Shown here: positions 34,110-43,601 of the stretch, one piece after another
How positions within the stretch are numbered: position 1 is the stretch's first letter
Layout of the letters: each line of letters opens with the position of its first letter
DNA from: Rhizophlyctis rosea
Lineage: Eukaryota > Chytridiomycota > Chytridiomycetes > Rhizophlyctidales > Rhizophlyctidaceae
Length of the DNA: 64,000 bases
Reading direction: 5' to 3'
Assembly: GCA_027596075.1 (NCBI GenBank)
Contig: JADGJC010000004.1
Coordinates: 271,562-335,561, forward strand
Program-made: the position numbers and the translations under genes
Notes under the pieces: model-generated
Databases searched by the model: none
The model's input: only the letters and a program-made list of their open reading frames with translations
What the model was told of the DNA's origin: nothing

Positions 34110-35593
34110 TCATGCCACATACCCAACCTTCTCCTGCCAAATCTGTTTCATCTCCTCAAAGATCTTGTCCCGCGCCGCATGGCCTTCCGGGGAGATGACA
34201 AAGTCTGATGCACTGGTGGGGGTTGCAACAATATGGTCAGTGACCGGGAAGCCACAAACACCGCGATGGAGTATCACAATGTACTCACTCGCGAACTTCA
34301 TTCGTGGCAACAAAGGCAGCAGGAGGTGTGTCCTTGAGACATGCCCAGACGATGACACCGGCACCTTGTTCTGCTGTGCGGGCGATGAGTTTTTGGGCTC
34401 CCCTGTTAGTTCAAGAAGGGGTGGGCGGATCAGTATTGCTATTTGATTGGTGCAATAAAGAAGGCATTTGGGGCATCATCAGGCAAGTTTACCTGTACAT
34501 GACATTGGCCAGGAAGCCTCGTGTGTCCAATCCAAGATTGGTGACGCACCATCCTGGTGCGGGGCAATTGATGACGATAGAAGGTCCAGCAAGGGATGCG
34601 AGTGTTTCGGCGTTCAGGATGTTGATTGCTGGATTTGGGAAAGGTTACAGAGCGTGAAATCACATTGATGTTAGTTCTCCACGGACGGGAGGATATCTTT
34701 ACATTCATCAGGGCAAAATCAACACCCTACCCACCTTTCGTTTCGTTATACGTCTTCATTCCACCAAACTCATCCCCCATAGCGCCCAGAATTCCCCTGT
34801 CACCGGCAGGCGTGGGAAGTTTTGGCACTCGGTAGTGCAGGTCGGAGGAGACGATTGTCATGTGAGGTTTGAAGTCTGGTGCTGTGGATCCGGGTGGGAT
34901 GGGGAGGGTTGCGGTTTTTGTGAGGAGGGGGAGGAGCATGTGACCTAGGAGGGTGGTGGAGATGTTGTTGACTTGGACGCTGGAAAAAGGAGTTGGAGTT
35001 GAGAAGGGGTTTGAAGAAGGTTGATGTGACGGTGAGGAGAGAGAGTATACTTACCTCATTTCGAAGCCATCGTCAGTCATGGCTTTCACATTTTGGTGGA
35101 CACCGGCGTTCAAGAGCTGCAAACATGGAAACTCCGCGTGAGACCCGTCGTTTGAAATAGCCGTAACCCAATCCCATGTCCCAGACATACCAAAATATCC
35201 AACCGATCCAACTCCCTCAGACATCGCTCCCCAAACTCCTTCGTCTTCTTCAGGCTTGACTGATCAAGTTCCCATGCATCCACTTTAACACCCGTAATGG
35301 CAGCAATTTTATCAGCAGCCTCTTGCCCTCGGGCTTGTGACCTGGACGTAATGATGAGCTTCGCAGGCTTCATCTCAGCAAGCATGCGCGCGGCTTCGTA
35401 TCCCAGACCACTGATGGATGAAGATACATGGTTTGATTAGTGATACGCGAGGTTCCCAGTAGCTAAAACGAAATGTCGCTTACCCATTTCCGCCAGTAAC
35501 GATGCCTACCCTGCCCGTCAAATCGACTTTGGGAGGGGGGTCCAGGGTCTTCAATTGGTCGTGTAGGAATTTGCGGGGGTTGTTGGGAGCCAT
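34110..35593 (-). CDS. Short-chain dehydrogenase/reductase (SDR)
   Basis: Seven exons (35593-35484, 35410-35191, 35116-35055, 34979-34735, 34628-34493, 34402-34289, 34212-34110) encode 329 residues, all junctions in phase. The Rossmann motif reads GIVTGGNGGLGYEAAR (TGxxxGxG). It is followed by LLLNAGV, then the catalytic TYNETK (YxxxK) and CPAPGWCVTNLG. An NAD(P)H-dependent oxidoreductase of the retinol-dehydrogenase-like class; the substrate is unknown. A TATAAAA box (35698-35704) lies about 105 bp upstream of the ATG. The promoter and first exon have a decayed copy at 40545-40950. Confidence 0.9.
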
Positions 35594-36177
35594 GAGTTTC
35601 GTATGACTAATGAGTAATGTGTGAGCAGGTATTGGTGGTGCGCAGTTAAGGACTCAGTATTTGTATGTTGGACGGAGGGGGAGCTTGTTGAAGCGCCTTT
35701 TATAGTGTGCATGATCGAACCCTCCTCCCATTTGCTCCCTGGTGTGAAGGGGAAATTGACAGGGGCTGACCACAGAACACGCCGCACGTGAAAGTCGTGT
35801 CCTCCGAAGTTTTCCCCCTCCGGAAGTCCGACGAACCCGTGGCTTGGCAAGCGCGTTTGTGGGCACCGAAGCTCAAAATCATCCTGCAGGGATGAGAGGG
35901 ACCGTTGACAAACAGTGCATGTACCTATTATACCGAAAGGACAGTGTAACGTTATCTCGCGAAGTCTTAAACACATTCAGGAGGATGTGGCAGTACCAAC
36001 TACGTGTCCGGATGCAGATGATATTTACAACTCTAGTCCTATTCAATGAACCAATCCCAACTAAGCAAATATTAGACTTCCGTAGAGTATGTTCTCCATC
36101 AGACATATATGAGCAATCTGCTGATCAAAATACAAACAAGCTTGTTTACTATCCGCTATGGCATGCAAGCAAAGCAC
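35594..36177. promoter_or_regulatory. SDR promoter region with TATA box (35698-35704)
   Basis: TATAAAA on the minus strand. The stretch to about 35870 is conserved in the degenerate copy at 40680-40950, including the segment around TCCTCCGAAGTTTTCCCCCT. Confidence 0.6.
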
Positions 36178-36540
36178 TTATGTCCCTCCAACCCTGAGTC
36201 TTGCCCACTCTTGAGCCCTGGCAGCGCGATAGTGCTCCTCCTCCCAACACTCCCTTCCAACTACTTTACATCTCGCACACCCGTCACGATAATGCGCACG
36301 CTTCGATTTCCAATACCTACATGTCCCCACCTTGTCTAACCTTTCCTTCTTGATCGGCAGCCACTCCCTTTTGCACCACCTGCACTTCTGCGTATACCCC
36401 TCCCAGCACCATCCCGATGTCCAGACATTTGAACAGTTTATACACATGAAAGTGCCGTACCAGCGGCAGACGTGGTTTTCGGTGAGGCGGTCGCTGCAGT
36501 CTTTGCAGTATACTTTCTTTTTGCGATTTCGAGGTGGCAT
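36178..36540 (-). CDS. 3CxxC-type zinc-finger protein
   Basis: A single exon of 120 residues starting MPPRNRKKK. It is packed with Cys pairs: YCKDC, then FMCINCSNVWTSGWC, KCRWCKREW and GCARCK. The C-x-x-C followed by a W-x-S segment and further CxxC pairs is the zf-3CxxC layout, found in small fungal proteins and in the N-terminal part of animal receptor-transporting proteins. At least four CxxC pairs could bind two or three zinc ions. Function is unknown. An inverted, decayed copy lies at 41486-41734. Confidence 0.8.
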   Translation of the reverse strand: MPPRNRKKKVYCKDCSDRLTENHVCRWYGTFMCINCSNVWTSGWCWEGYTQKCRWCKREWLPIKKERLDKVGTCRYWKSKRAHYRDGCARCKVVGRECWEEEHYRAARAQEWARLRVGGT

Positions 36541-37373
36541 TCTAGTGGGGTGAGTTTCGTTGCGAATTTGAGTTTGGAGGATTGAGATTGATGTGGTGCT
36601 CTAAAACGTTTTGATTTGGCCGATAGATAGTCTGTGAGCAAACTGGTTAGCGGGCCGAGTCGGATATGGTAGAGGATGTGGGTTTTCCGGATAGCCTTAC
36701 TGTTTGCCAGCTGCGTTATTGCAGTTTGTGCGAATCACTCCGAAAGTGGTTGATGAATATATGTCAATTCTGTTCAGAAGTGCCTTGATTGGGAAAGCCA
36801 GCTCAGCTTTTTGAATGGGAATTTTGACTGCGGAACGCCGTTGGCGTCAGCCAGCCCAATGCCATTCCTGCTGCCCATAACATTTGGTAGTCAACCGTGG
36901 CCGAGCCCGGAACGGAAGAGGCTCGGTGATGTCATACGATGCAATTGCATAATGAAACATAGTACTGGGATTGTTCCGTACTTCTTACAGATTCATGACA
37001 ACTCAAGTCTTTTGCAACGAGTTCTGAGCAAGGACGCGACGGCTGAAACACATATGACCTGTTAGTCATCATAGATCATACTCTGGTGTCGCTGTCCATG
37101 GTTGCTCACTTTGGAACATATTGGCGGTTTTGTTTACTTACTTGGCATCTAGGCATTGAGGGAACTGTGCCACTTTCAGGGCCTCGTGTAATAAACAAGG
37201 ATCAACCAAATGTTATGTTCAGTAAGGTCATCACTGGACAATCGGTCACCTGGAAGTTTTCAGCGCCTTTAGCTGAAGCTTCCTTCTCCTCTTGAGTCTT
37301 TCCCTACCGCACTTCACAAGCTGGCCGACGTTTCCGAATTCTTGCACTCTTACGTGATCTACACCCTCTTGAA
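36541..37373. other. Divergent intergenic region
   Basis: No gene recognised. Confidence 0.4.
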
Positions 37374-38318
37374 ATGGGCCAAACTCCACCACAACTCTAC
37401 AGGCGCTGCCTACGCGCTTTGAAAACCTTACGCACATCGCTCGATATCGGCGCACCTCAGTCTGCGCATTTCCCCCTTCAAATGAGGGAAAAGTATATCC
37501 GCACGCTCTTTAGTCCTCCCCGGGTTGAGAAAATGGCCCACTATTGGCGTACGGAGAGCGCTGGGTGTGATTCTTGGAGACCTTCGCTACATCAATCTCA
37601 AACAAAGGTGAGTTGAGAACGCGACTAACGTCCCAGTTGTCTAGCACAGACTCACCAATGTCAGCAGGGCCCGACGAGCGAGAAGCTGTGGCGACGTTTC
37701 TTCAGAATGTTGATGCCAACCTGCGAGGTACTCCTTTCGGGAGCAATATGAAACCTGCTCCACCGGAGCCGTCACAGAACGATGGCAAGTATATGTCCAG
37801 CTGGACGGATGTCATTCATAGCTGGATTCTAACTCCATACATAGAAACAATATTCTTTCGCCCTTCCTCCATGGATGCCTAAATCGTTCTAAACGTCCTC
37901 CAACAGCAGAAAATCGAAGGCTATTACGGGGAACGCGCCCAGGACCTAATCAAATCCACCACCTCCACATTGAAGACCTTCGTCTTCGGGTTTACGCCCT
38001 CAACTCCCCGGTCTGAACCGGACAGGAAAACCCACCAACGGAAATTCCTATCTTTTGGGGCGCTTTGAACAGCCGGTATTTGGCATATATGTTCAACTCT
38101 TTTGTTTTCGTAATGGTAGGGTCAAAGTAGGTTCTGTACTGCTGGCTGCTGCTGAACGATACGCATTGGAGCTTGGAGTTGATAGGGTGCGAGCAATGGC
38201 GATTGACGAGCCGGCGTTGATGAGGTGGTACCAAGTGCATGGTTATCAGCATACCAATACTATCCATCTCCCTGATGGGAAGGTGGAGATTTACGAGTTG
38301 ATCAAGCAACTGAAATAG
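37374..38318 (+). pseudogene. Decayed paralogue of the LYR/GNAT-like gene at 42297-43463
   Basis: The opening MGQTPPQLYRRCLRAL parallels MAQTSSQLYRRLARVI of the intact copy. The GNAT-like end (VGSVLLAAAERYALELGVDR, then LMRWYQVHGYQHTNTIHL and YELIKQLK) parallels its end, including the stop. The middle is broken. After about 37560 the homologous frame (FLETFATSISNK versus VLETAAQRLCRD) is no longer that of the start codon. A second shift lies near 37990-38040, before YLLGRFEQ. Intron positions are partly kept (phase-1 donor GTGAGT at the same place). I read two frameshifts, so no full-length protein. Confidence 0.75.
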
Positions 38319-39066
38319 GTTCAACTGTTGGAATAGAAAGAGATGGTTGTTTGCCATGTGAGAAGTTCAATTCTTCATATGTGCTGATGTGTTCGAGATA
38401 TCATGAAGGCAGCTCGATATGGGGGAAGGAATAGGTGGTTGGGGCCACCATAGGTTCATGATAGGGCTGCAGCAGGTGGAATTGGATGAAATGCTTGCCA
38501 AAGTACCGCATTCATCATATTTTAGGTTCGCTGATAGAGAAATGCACTATGTAACTAACAATGCGCTTGAAATGCGAACATGCATAGCTTGTCATCAACG
38601 AAGAAAAGCTAAGGGATTTGAACGGCGGGAGAAGGGCCTGCGTCTTCCGTCAGCAAGTCGGAGTCGAGTATGGCGCAACAAAGATCTGAGCTCCGGCGCA
38701 TCGAACCCAAGCGGGCAGAAACGCTTCTTGAAACTTACGAATCTTGAATTGTTGGGGCATAACTGCTGGAGCATCGAAGTCTTCGACTCTTCGATGAACG
38801 TTTTGGCGTTTCCCCCCGGACGTGGCGCATGCGCAGCAATGCTGTGCCATTTTCAGGGTCCATAACGGGGCACCTTGCGCACAATTCAACTGCCGCCCCC
38901 TTTCACTATTTCGAGAGCGGTCCTCCGTTACGTCCGCGGCAACAATGTATTTACAACACACATCATTCATCTTCTATAACCATACCAATCAATTCAGTGT
39001 GAAATCAAGTTCATTGTTACTCCAATGGAAAATACTATCTATCTATTTATTGTTAGAGGCGAAAAT
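38319..39066. other. Intergenic, between convergent 3' ends
   Basis: Nothing supported; the open stretch 38419-38865 shows no family feature. Confidence 0.4.
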
Positions 39067-39690
39067 CTAACTGCGTTGGAGCAAATTATCCTGCGACGAC
39101 CGTTGCACCGAGTGGTCCGAAGCAGTGTAGGGCAGCAAAGCAGCAACATCGTCCACACCACCACGCAAACCACCATGCCCCTGCACCGTCTCCATCTGCG
39201 GCACCACAACCGGCTGCTGCCCAACAGCACCCGCCTCAACCCCAGCACCACCTCCCTGAGCCTCCAACTCCGCAACCCGCTTCTCCTCCATCCTCTTCCT
39301 ATTCTCCTCCTCCCACCTCTTAAGCGCATTAACACATGGCGAGCACCCGCAACACGCAAACAGCTTAACAATACTGTAGAAGATCGTGACGCCGAGACAG
39401 AGGAGGCAGCAGCCGCCGACGAAGAGGGCTGCCACGGCGATGAGGATGATGAATTTGACGGGGATGAGGAGGACTGTGTGTGTTACTTGAGGTTCAGGTG
39501 AGGGGAGGAGAGGGAGTGTGGGTAATTTTGTCGTGGTTGGGCGGGTGGTGGTTGTGGTTGTTGTTGTGGTAGTCGGAGTTAGTGTGGAGGTTGTGGTGGC
39601 GGATTGAGCTTGTATCAGAGGCAAGAAGACCGTGATGACGAGGAGCAGGATGGCGGTGAGTCGCAAGGGACGCTTGAATGTTGAACGCAT
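39067..39690 (-). CDS. Hypothetical secreted/membrane protein with Thr-rich stalk
   Basis: A single exon of 207 residues, family not recognised. It starts with a signal peptide (MRSTFKRPLRLTAILLLVIT, cleavage likely after IQAQS). A stalk of almost only Thr follows, with Ser and Pro, a probable O-mannosylation zone. A membrane helix (FIILIAVAALFVGGCCLLC) and a Cys-rich juxtamembrane segment (FACCGCSPC, palmitoylation-like) lead to a ~90-residue cytoplasmic tail with an EEENRKRMEEKR helix. The layout resembles fungal cell-wall stress sensors in miniature. TATATA at 39784-39789 lies ~95 bp upstream. It sits between the two copies of the duplicated block. Confidence 0.65.
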   Translation of the reverse strand: MRSTFKRPLRLTAILLLVITVFLPLIQAQSATTTSTLTPTTTTTTTTTTRPTTTKLPTLPLLPSPEPQVTHTVLLIPVKFIILIAVAALFVGGCCLLCLGVTIFYSIVKLFACCGCSPCVNALKRWEEENRKRMEEKRVAELEAQGGGAGVEAGAVGQQPVVVPQMETVQGHGGLRGGVDDVAALLPYTASDHSVQRSSQDNLLQRS

Positions 39691-40544
39691 GTTGTTTTCC
39701 TTGGTGTTTTGAAAGAAGTTTCGACTAGTAGCTTTACACCTGTTGGGTGATTTCGGTGTGTTATTGAACCTGCTCCCACGTCTTATATACGCCTATAGCC
39801 ATGCGTTCGTCCCTTGAGAAAGTCAACCCCAGAGGTGCACTTCACTTCCCTACTCAACGCAACACACCAAAACCCTGAAAGGCTAATCGTCAGGAATGTG
39901 GAACTTTTAATATGTGCTATTTTTGGAACAACATCGAAGCCCAAAAGCTCCCCCACAGGACGCAGGTGTGGCGTTACTACGGATGTCTTCACCACCACAA
40001 TCATAATGTGAAGCATATGTTGTCAACCGCAAAAGACACAAGTCGATTCTTCTAAACGCATGATAAGATGGAATAAGTGTCTTGTCTCTGCCGGCGGCTG
40101 CCTCATTGTGTATGTAAAGGGAGGAATGGCCAAAAAATAAATGCACGAAGAAAGGCGGAAATCTGCTCCAAAACCGTGGCATCCCATGATGGCTGCTTCA
40201 AGCACGCGCACACCTAGAGTCCGTGACGAGAGTGCGTCAAGATCTTTCCTAAAAGCTTTTCAACTGCACACCGCTTATGCTGACCTTCAGGAAAGTTAGA
40301 AAAGTGCATGCCCAATGTTTAATGAATTTCTGTCAAATGCTTCAAAGCTCGTAATGACTGCATTTCAAAGACGACGGATACTCTGATACTCTCGGCATCT
40401 ATCAGCACCTAATTCCAAAACACACATGCTCCTTGACTATACAGAAATTTACAAATGGGCAGTACGGCCCACCAATCATATGTACAAACTAATCCCTGCT
40501 ACAATGAACATTTACGTATCCTCCTTCCCACCCAAATCCTTACT
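39691..40544. other. Intergenic region
   Basis: No gene recognised beyond the TATA box near its left end. Confidence 0.4.
39784..39789 (-). promoter_or_regulatory. TATA box of the Thr-rich membrane protein gene
   Basis: TATATA about 95 bp upstream of the ATG at 39690. Confidence 0.5.
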
Positions 40545-40950
40545 CCTGGCCCAACAGTTCCAACATTCCCTGACGATGACAACCCTTCCCGTCAGATCGA
40601 ACTTGGAAGGGGGGTCCAGGTGCTTCAATTGGCCGTGAAAAGAATTTGGTGGGGTTGTTGGGAGCCATTGTTCAATGACTGTGAGTGATAAGAATGTACG
40701 AGTAGGTATTGTTGTTGCGCAGTCAAAAACACAGATTTTGGAATGACTAGACTGAAACCCTTTTGTTGGCAGACCTTTTATACTTGCTATGTGCTGTTAA
40801 AGGGGTATATTGACCACATAGAGCAGTGAGGAGAGCACGGAGTAGTCGGAGTGGAGCACGACGGAAGGGAAGTCGTGTCCTCTGAAGTTTCCCCCTCCGG
40901 ATGTCCTAAGAGCCCATGGCTTGGCAAACGCGTTTTGTGTCCACGCAAGG
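40545..40950 (-). pseudogene. Truncated SDR pseudogene: promoter and exon 1 copy
   Basis: It aligns with 35490-35870. Exon 1 starts with an ATG at about 40670 followed by APNNP as in the intact gene, but the frame is shifted and there is no downstream exon. The TTTTATA promoter element (40776-40782) and the distal block with TCCTCTGAAGTTTCCCCCT are also copied. Nothing resembling exons 2-7 follows to the left. Confidence 0.75.
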
Positions 40951-41485
40951 GGTCGGCAGCATGGCCCAGTAACGCGTTGCCCTCGCTTCTTGAAGTATCA
41001 ACTACTCACATCACCACAATCAAAGGTCAGCCGAATTTTTGCTTGCAGGATGGGAAGTTTGCAGAGGGGGCCCGAGCACAGCACTGGGTTGATCGTGGTC
41101 TACTTTACCACCATGCCTCTCAACAAGGCGATATACCATTGAAGACAATTTTCTCATTGCGGCTTCAGTAGAGATGTTCGGAGGAAGCTACTGACTCATG
41201 AAGCTGAATTGACTTTCCCCAAGATACTTCTGAACTGAAATGCATTATCAAAGCAGGCTTTACACGCTTTCCGGCAACTGGTCCAGCAGTGATTCCACTA
41301 AGCTGTAACAGCTGGTTGATTCTACCAAGCTGTAATTGCTATTCATGAACTTCACGCCCCCTACCAGATCCTATATGGGCGGTTTATCATTTGCTGACAG
41401 ACCACATAAAACCTATTAGAACAGTACATCAAACCCAGCCCCCCAACTCTCACGCTCTGACACGGCAATACTACCGCCACAAATG
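40951..41485. other. Intergenic region between two pseudogene relics
   Basis: No recognisable content. Confidence 0.35.
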
Positions 41486-41734
41486 ATGCCACCCTATCGC
41501 CGCAAGAACAAAGGAAACTTCGAAGACGGTGGGAGTGCTAAAGTGGCTTAAGTGCAAACCACATCTGCCGCACGTACGGCACGTCTGACGTCTGCCGCTG
41601 GTAGGGCAACTGAGAATACCGCTCAAATGTCTGGAAATCGGGATGGTACTGGGAGAGATATATTATCAATGTCAGAAGTGCAACAGGGAGTGGCTTACAA
41701 TCAATTAGCCAAGCTTGCAAAAGGTGAAGATTGA
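41486..41734 (+). pseudogene. Inverted, decayed copy of the 3CxxC zinc-finger gene
   Basis: Read on the plus strand it begins ATGCCACC and later contains GTCTGCCGCTGGTA, CAAATGTCTGGA, TCGGGATGGT and AGGGAGTGGCT. These occur in the same order as in the gene at 36178-36540, which is on the minus strand. An in-frame stop follows soon after the start, a ~45-nt segment around 41530-41580 is rearranged, and several Cys codons are lost. Confidence 0.7.
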
Positions 41735-42296
41735 CTATTGAAAACCGAAGGGTGCACATGATACCGGAAGCTGTGCACGGCTGTGTAGGGCAGTTTTTTG
41801 GGGGCGGGGTGGGTGTGGGGGTGGTGGTGTGACATCACGGCGACAAGGAATCAAGGAGTACTAGGAGTTGCGTAATAAGTAGGATTAAATTGCGAGATAG
41901 GTGCTTTTACCACGGCTCACAGTATGTTTTGATCAAAAAATTGCTCACAAGAAGCCATGCTCTCTCATTCAAGAGTTTGTTCAATGACATTGCTTTATTG
42001 GTAACATTTCAGAAGCATATCAGCATATCTCAAAGGTTGCGTGAATATACTTGGCATTTTGATGCAGAGTATGCAGAGCTGCCTCCGGAAAGAAGAACGG
42101 GACGAAATTCGTCGGGTGGCGTTGGAAGGCGCAGCCCCACAATATCACTAATTTGAGAAGTGAAATTAGGTATGATATATGACTGCGGAGCTCAAGAGCC
42201 CAAACTGTCCCATGTCGATTTGTTTCTGCGTCGAATTTCACCCACACCATTTTCCATCAAACCCAATGCCCTCTCAAGCTTCCATCCACATCACAA
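41735..42296. other. Intergenic region
   Basis: No feature recognised; promoter side of the following gene. Confidence 0.4.
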
Positions 42297-43463
42297 ATGG
42301 CCCAAACCTCTTCGCAATTATACCGTCGCCTCGCTCGCGTCATAGGAAGGCTCCGTATCGCCATAGATACGACTGCGTCCAAACCCTCGTCCACACCTCG
42401 TGGGCGTGAGCCTATGGCCCGCGCCTTATTCGATAAAATTGCGGCGCAGAACAATGAGGAAGTGGCATCAGAGGCATCCAAGCGGGCAGAGCAAAGCATT
42501 AAGGTTTTGGAAACTGCCGCGCAGAGATTGTGTAGAGATGGTAAAGGATAAATGCAACTGCAACCATGTTCTGTATTTATCACTTGTATCCTTATCCTCA
42601 CAAATGCAATAGATTCTGGCCATAAAATCCTCTCGAGTTTCATTGCATATTTTGATACCTCTCAAATAGAGTCTACCAGCAGATCAATGGAGGTGAGTTC
42701 AAGTCCCCCGTAGTAGCCTCATGTATCTTGTACCTTACAGATTGTCGCCCCTTCTGCAAACAGCTCGAGCTTTCGAACTTTGCCCTGATGGTGGATATGC
42801 TCACCGCATACACAGCCACAATCTCTGCTCAAAAAGTCAATGGCAGAAGCCCTTTGGAGGAGATAATTGAGAAGGCCGATTCAGACCCTCTAGACGCGTG
42901 CCTCAAAACCCCGGAAACAGGCAAGTGCGGATTAATCCCTCCAATTCAAGTATCAAATTTGCTGACTGAATGATCCAGGCGTTACTTTCTTTCGGCCTTC
43001 CTCAAGCAACTCCAAGTCTATCCGTAAACTTTTAAGACAGCAAGGGGCTGCCGCTTGTCGAGATGAAGTGGAGCAAAAGACCCTCGTGGAAGCTCTGCAC
43101 ACTTTTGACTTTGGGTTCTTGAGGAGTAGTCCAACAGCGCAAATCGGAGCAGCGAGGAGAAGTGGAGATGGTCAATATCTTTATTCCTTTCTGTTAGGGA
43201 GATATGAAGAGTCGGAGGGCCCCCGCAGTGTCTATATTCAGCTTCTCTGCTCACGGGATACTAGAACCAAGTGGGGTCCTATATTATTGGCGGCGGCGGA
43301 GGCGCATGCCATCGAATTTGGCGCAAAGAGAATCCGTTTGTCAGCCATTGGAGAAACTCGTCTGCCTAGATGGTACGAAGAACAAGGCTACAATCACGAG
43401 AATACGATCCTCCTCACCAAGGGATTACCAAAAGTGTACGAGATGGCGAAAAAGTTGAAATAA
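42297..43463 (+). CDS. GNAT-like protein with N-terminal LYR motif (intact copy)
   Basis: Three exons (42297-42540, 42741-42920, 42979-43463) encode 302 residues. The second intron starts with GC in the consensus G|GCAAGT, an accepted GC-AG intron. The N-terminus MAQTSSQLYRRLARV carries an LYR tripeptide followed by spaced Arg, as in LYR-motif proteins, though similarity is confined to the motif. The C-terminal ~75 residues look like the second half of a GNAT acetyltransferase: VYIQLLCSRDTRTKWGPILL (motif-A position), then AAEAHAIEFGAKRIRLSAI and LPRWYEEQGY. The usual R/Q-x-x-G-x-G/A acetyl-CoA loop is replaced by RTKWGP, so catalysis is uncertain. A decayed paralogue is at 37374-38318. Confidence 0.65.
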
Positions 43464-43601
43464 GATATTTTTGATATATATAGCAGCTTCACTTCGCGAA
43501 TGACGAAACGTCATGTTGATTTCTTAGTAGAATCTCCACATGGGCCCCATGGCAAATTAATGATATGTACAAACTTTGCCAGTCTCTTAATCATTACCAC
43601 C

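Noticed and set aside
38419..38865. Open frame of 148 residues
   Set aside because: No motif, no homologous relic and no promoter sign.
42660..42690. Possible 23-nt micro-exon in the GNAT-like gene
   Set aside because: Including it breaks the phase of the next exon.
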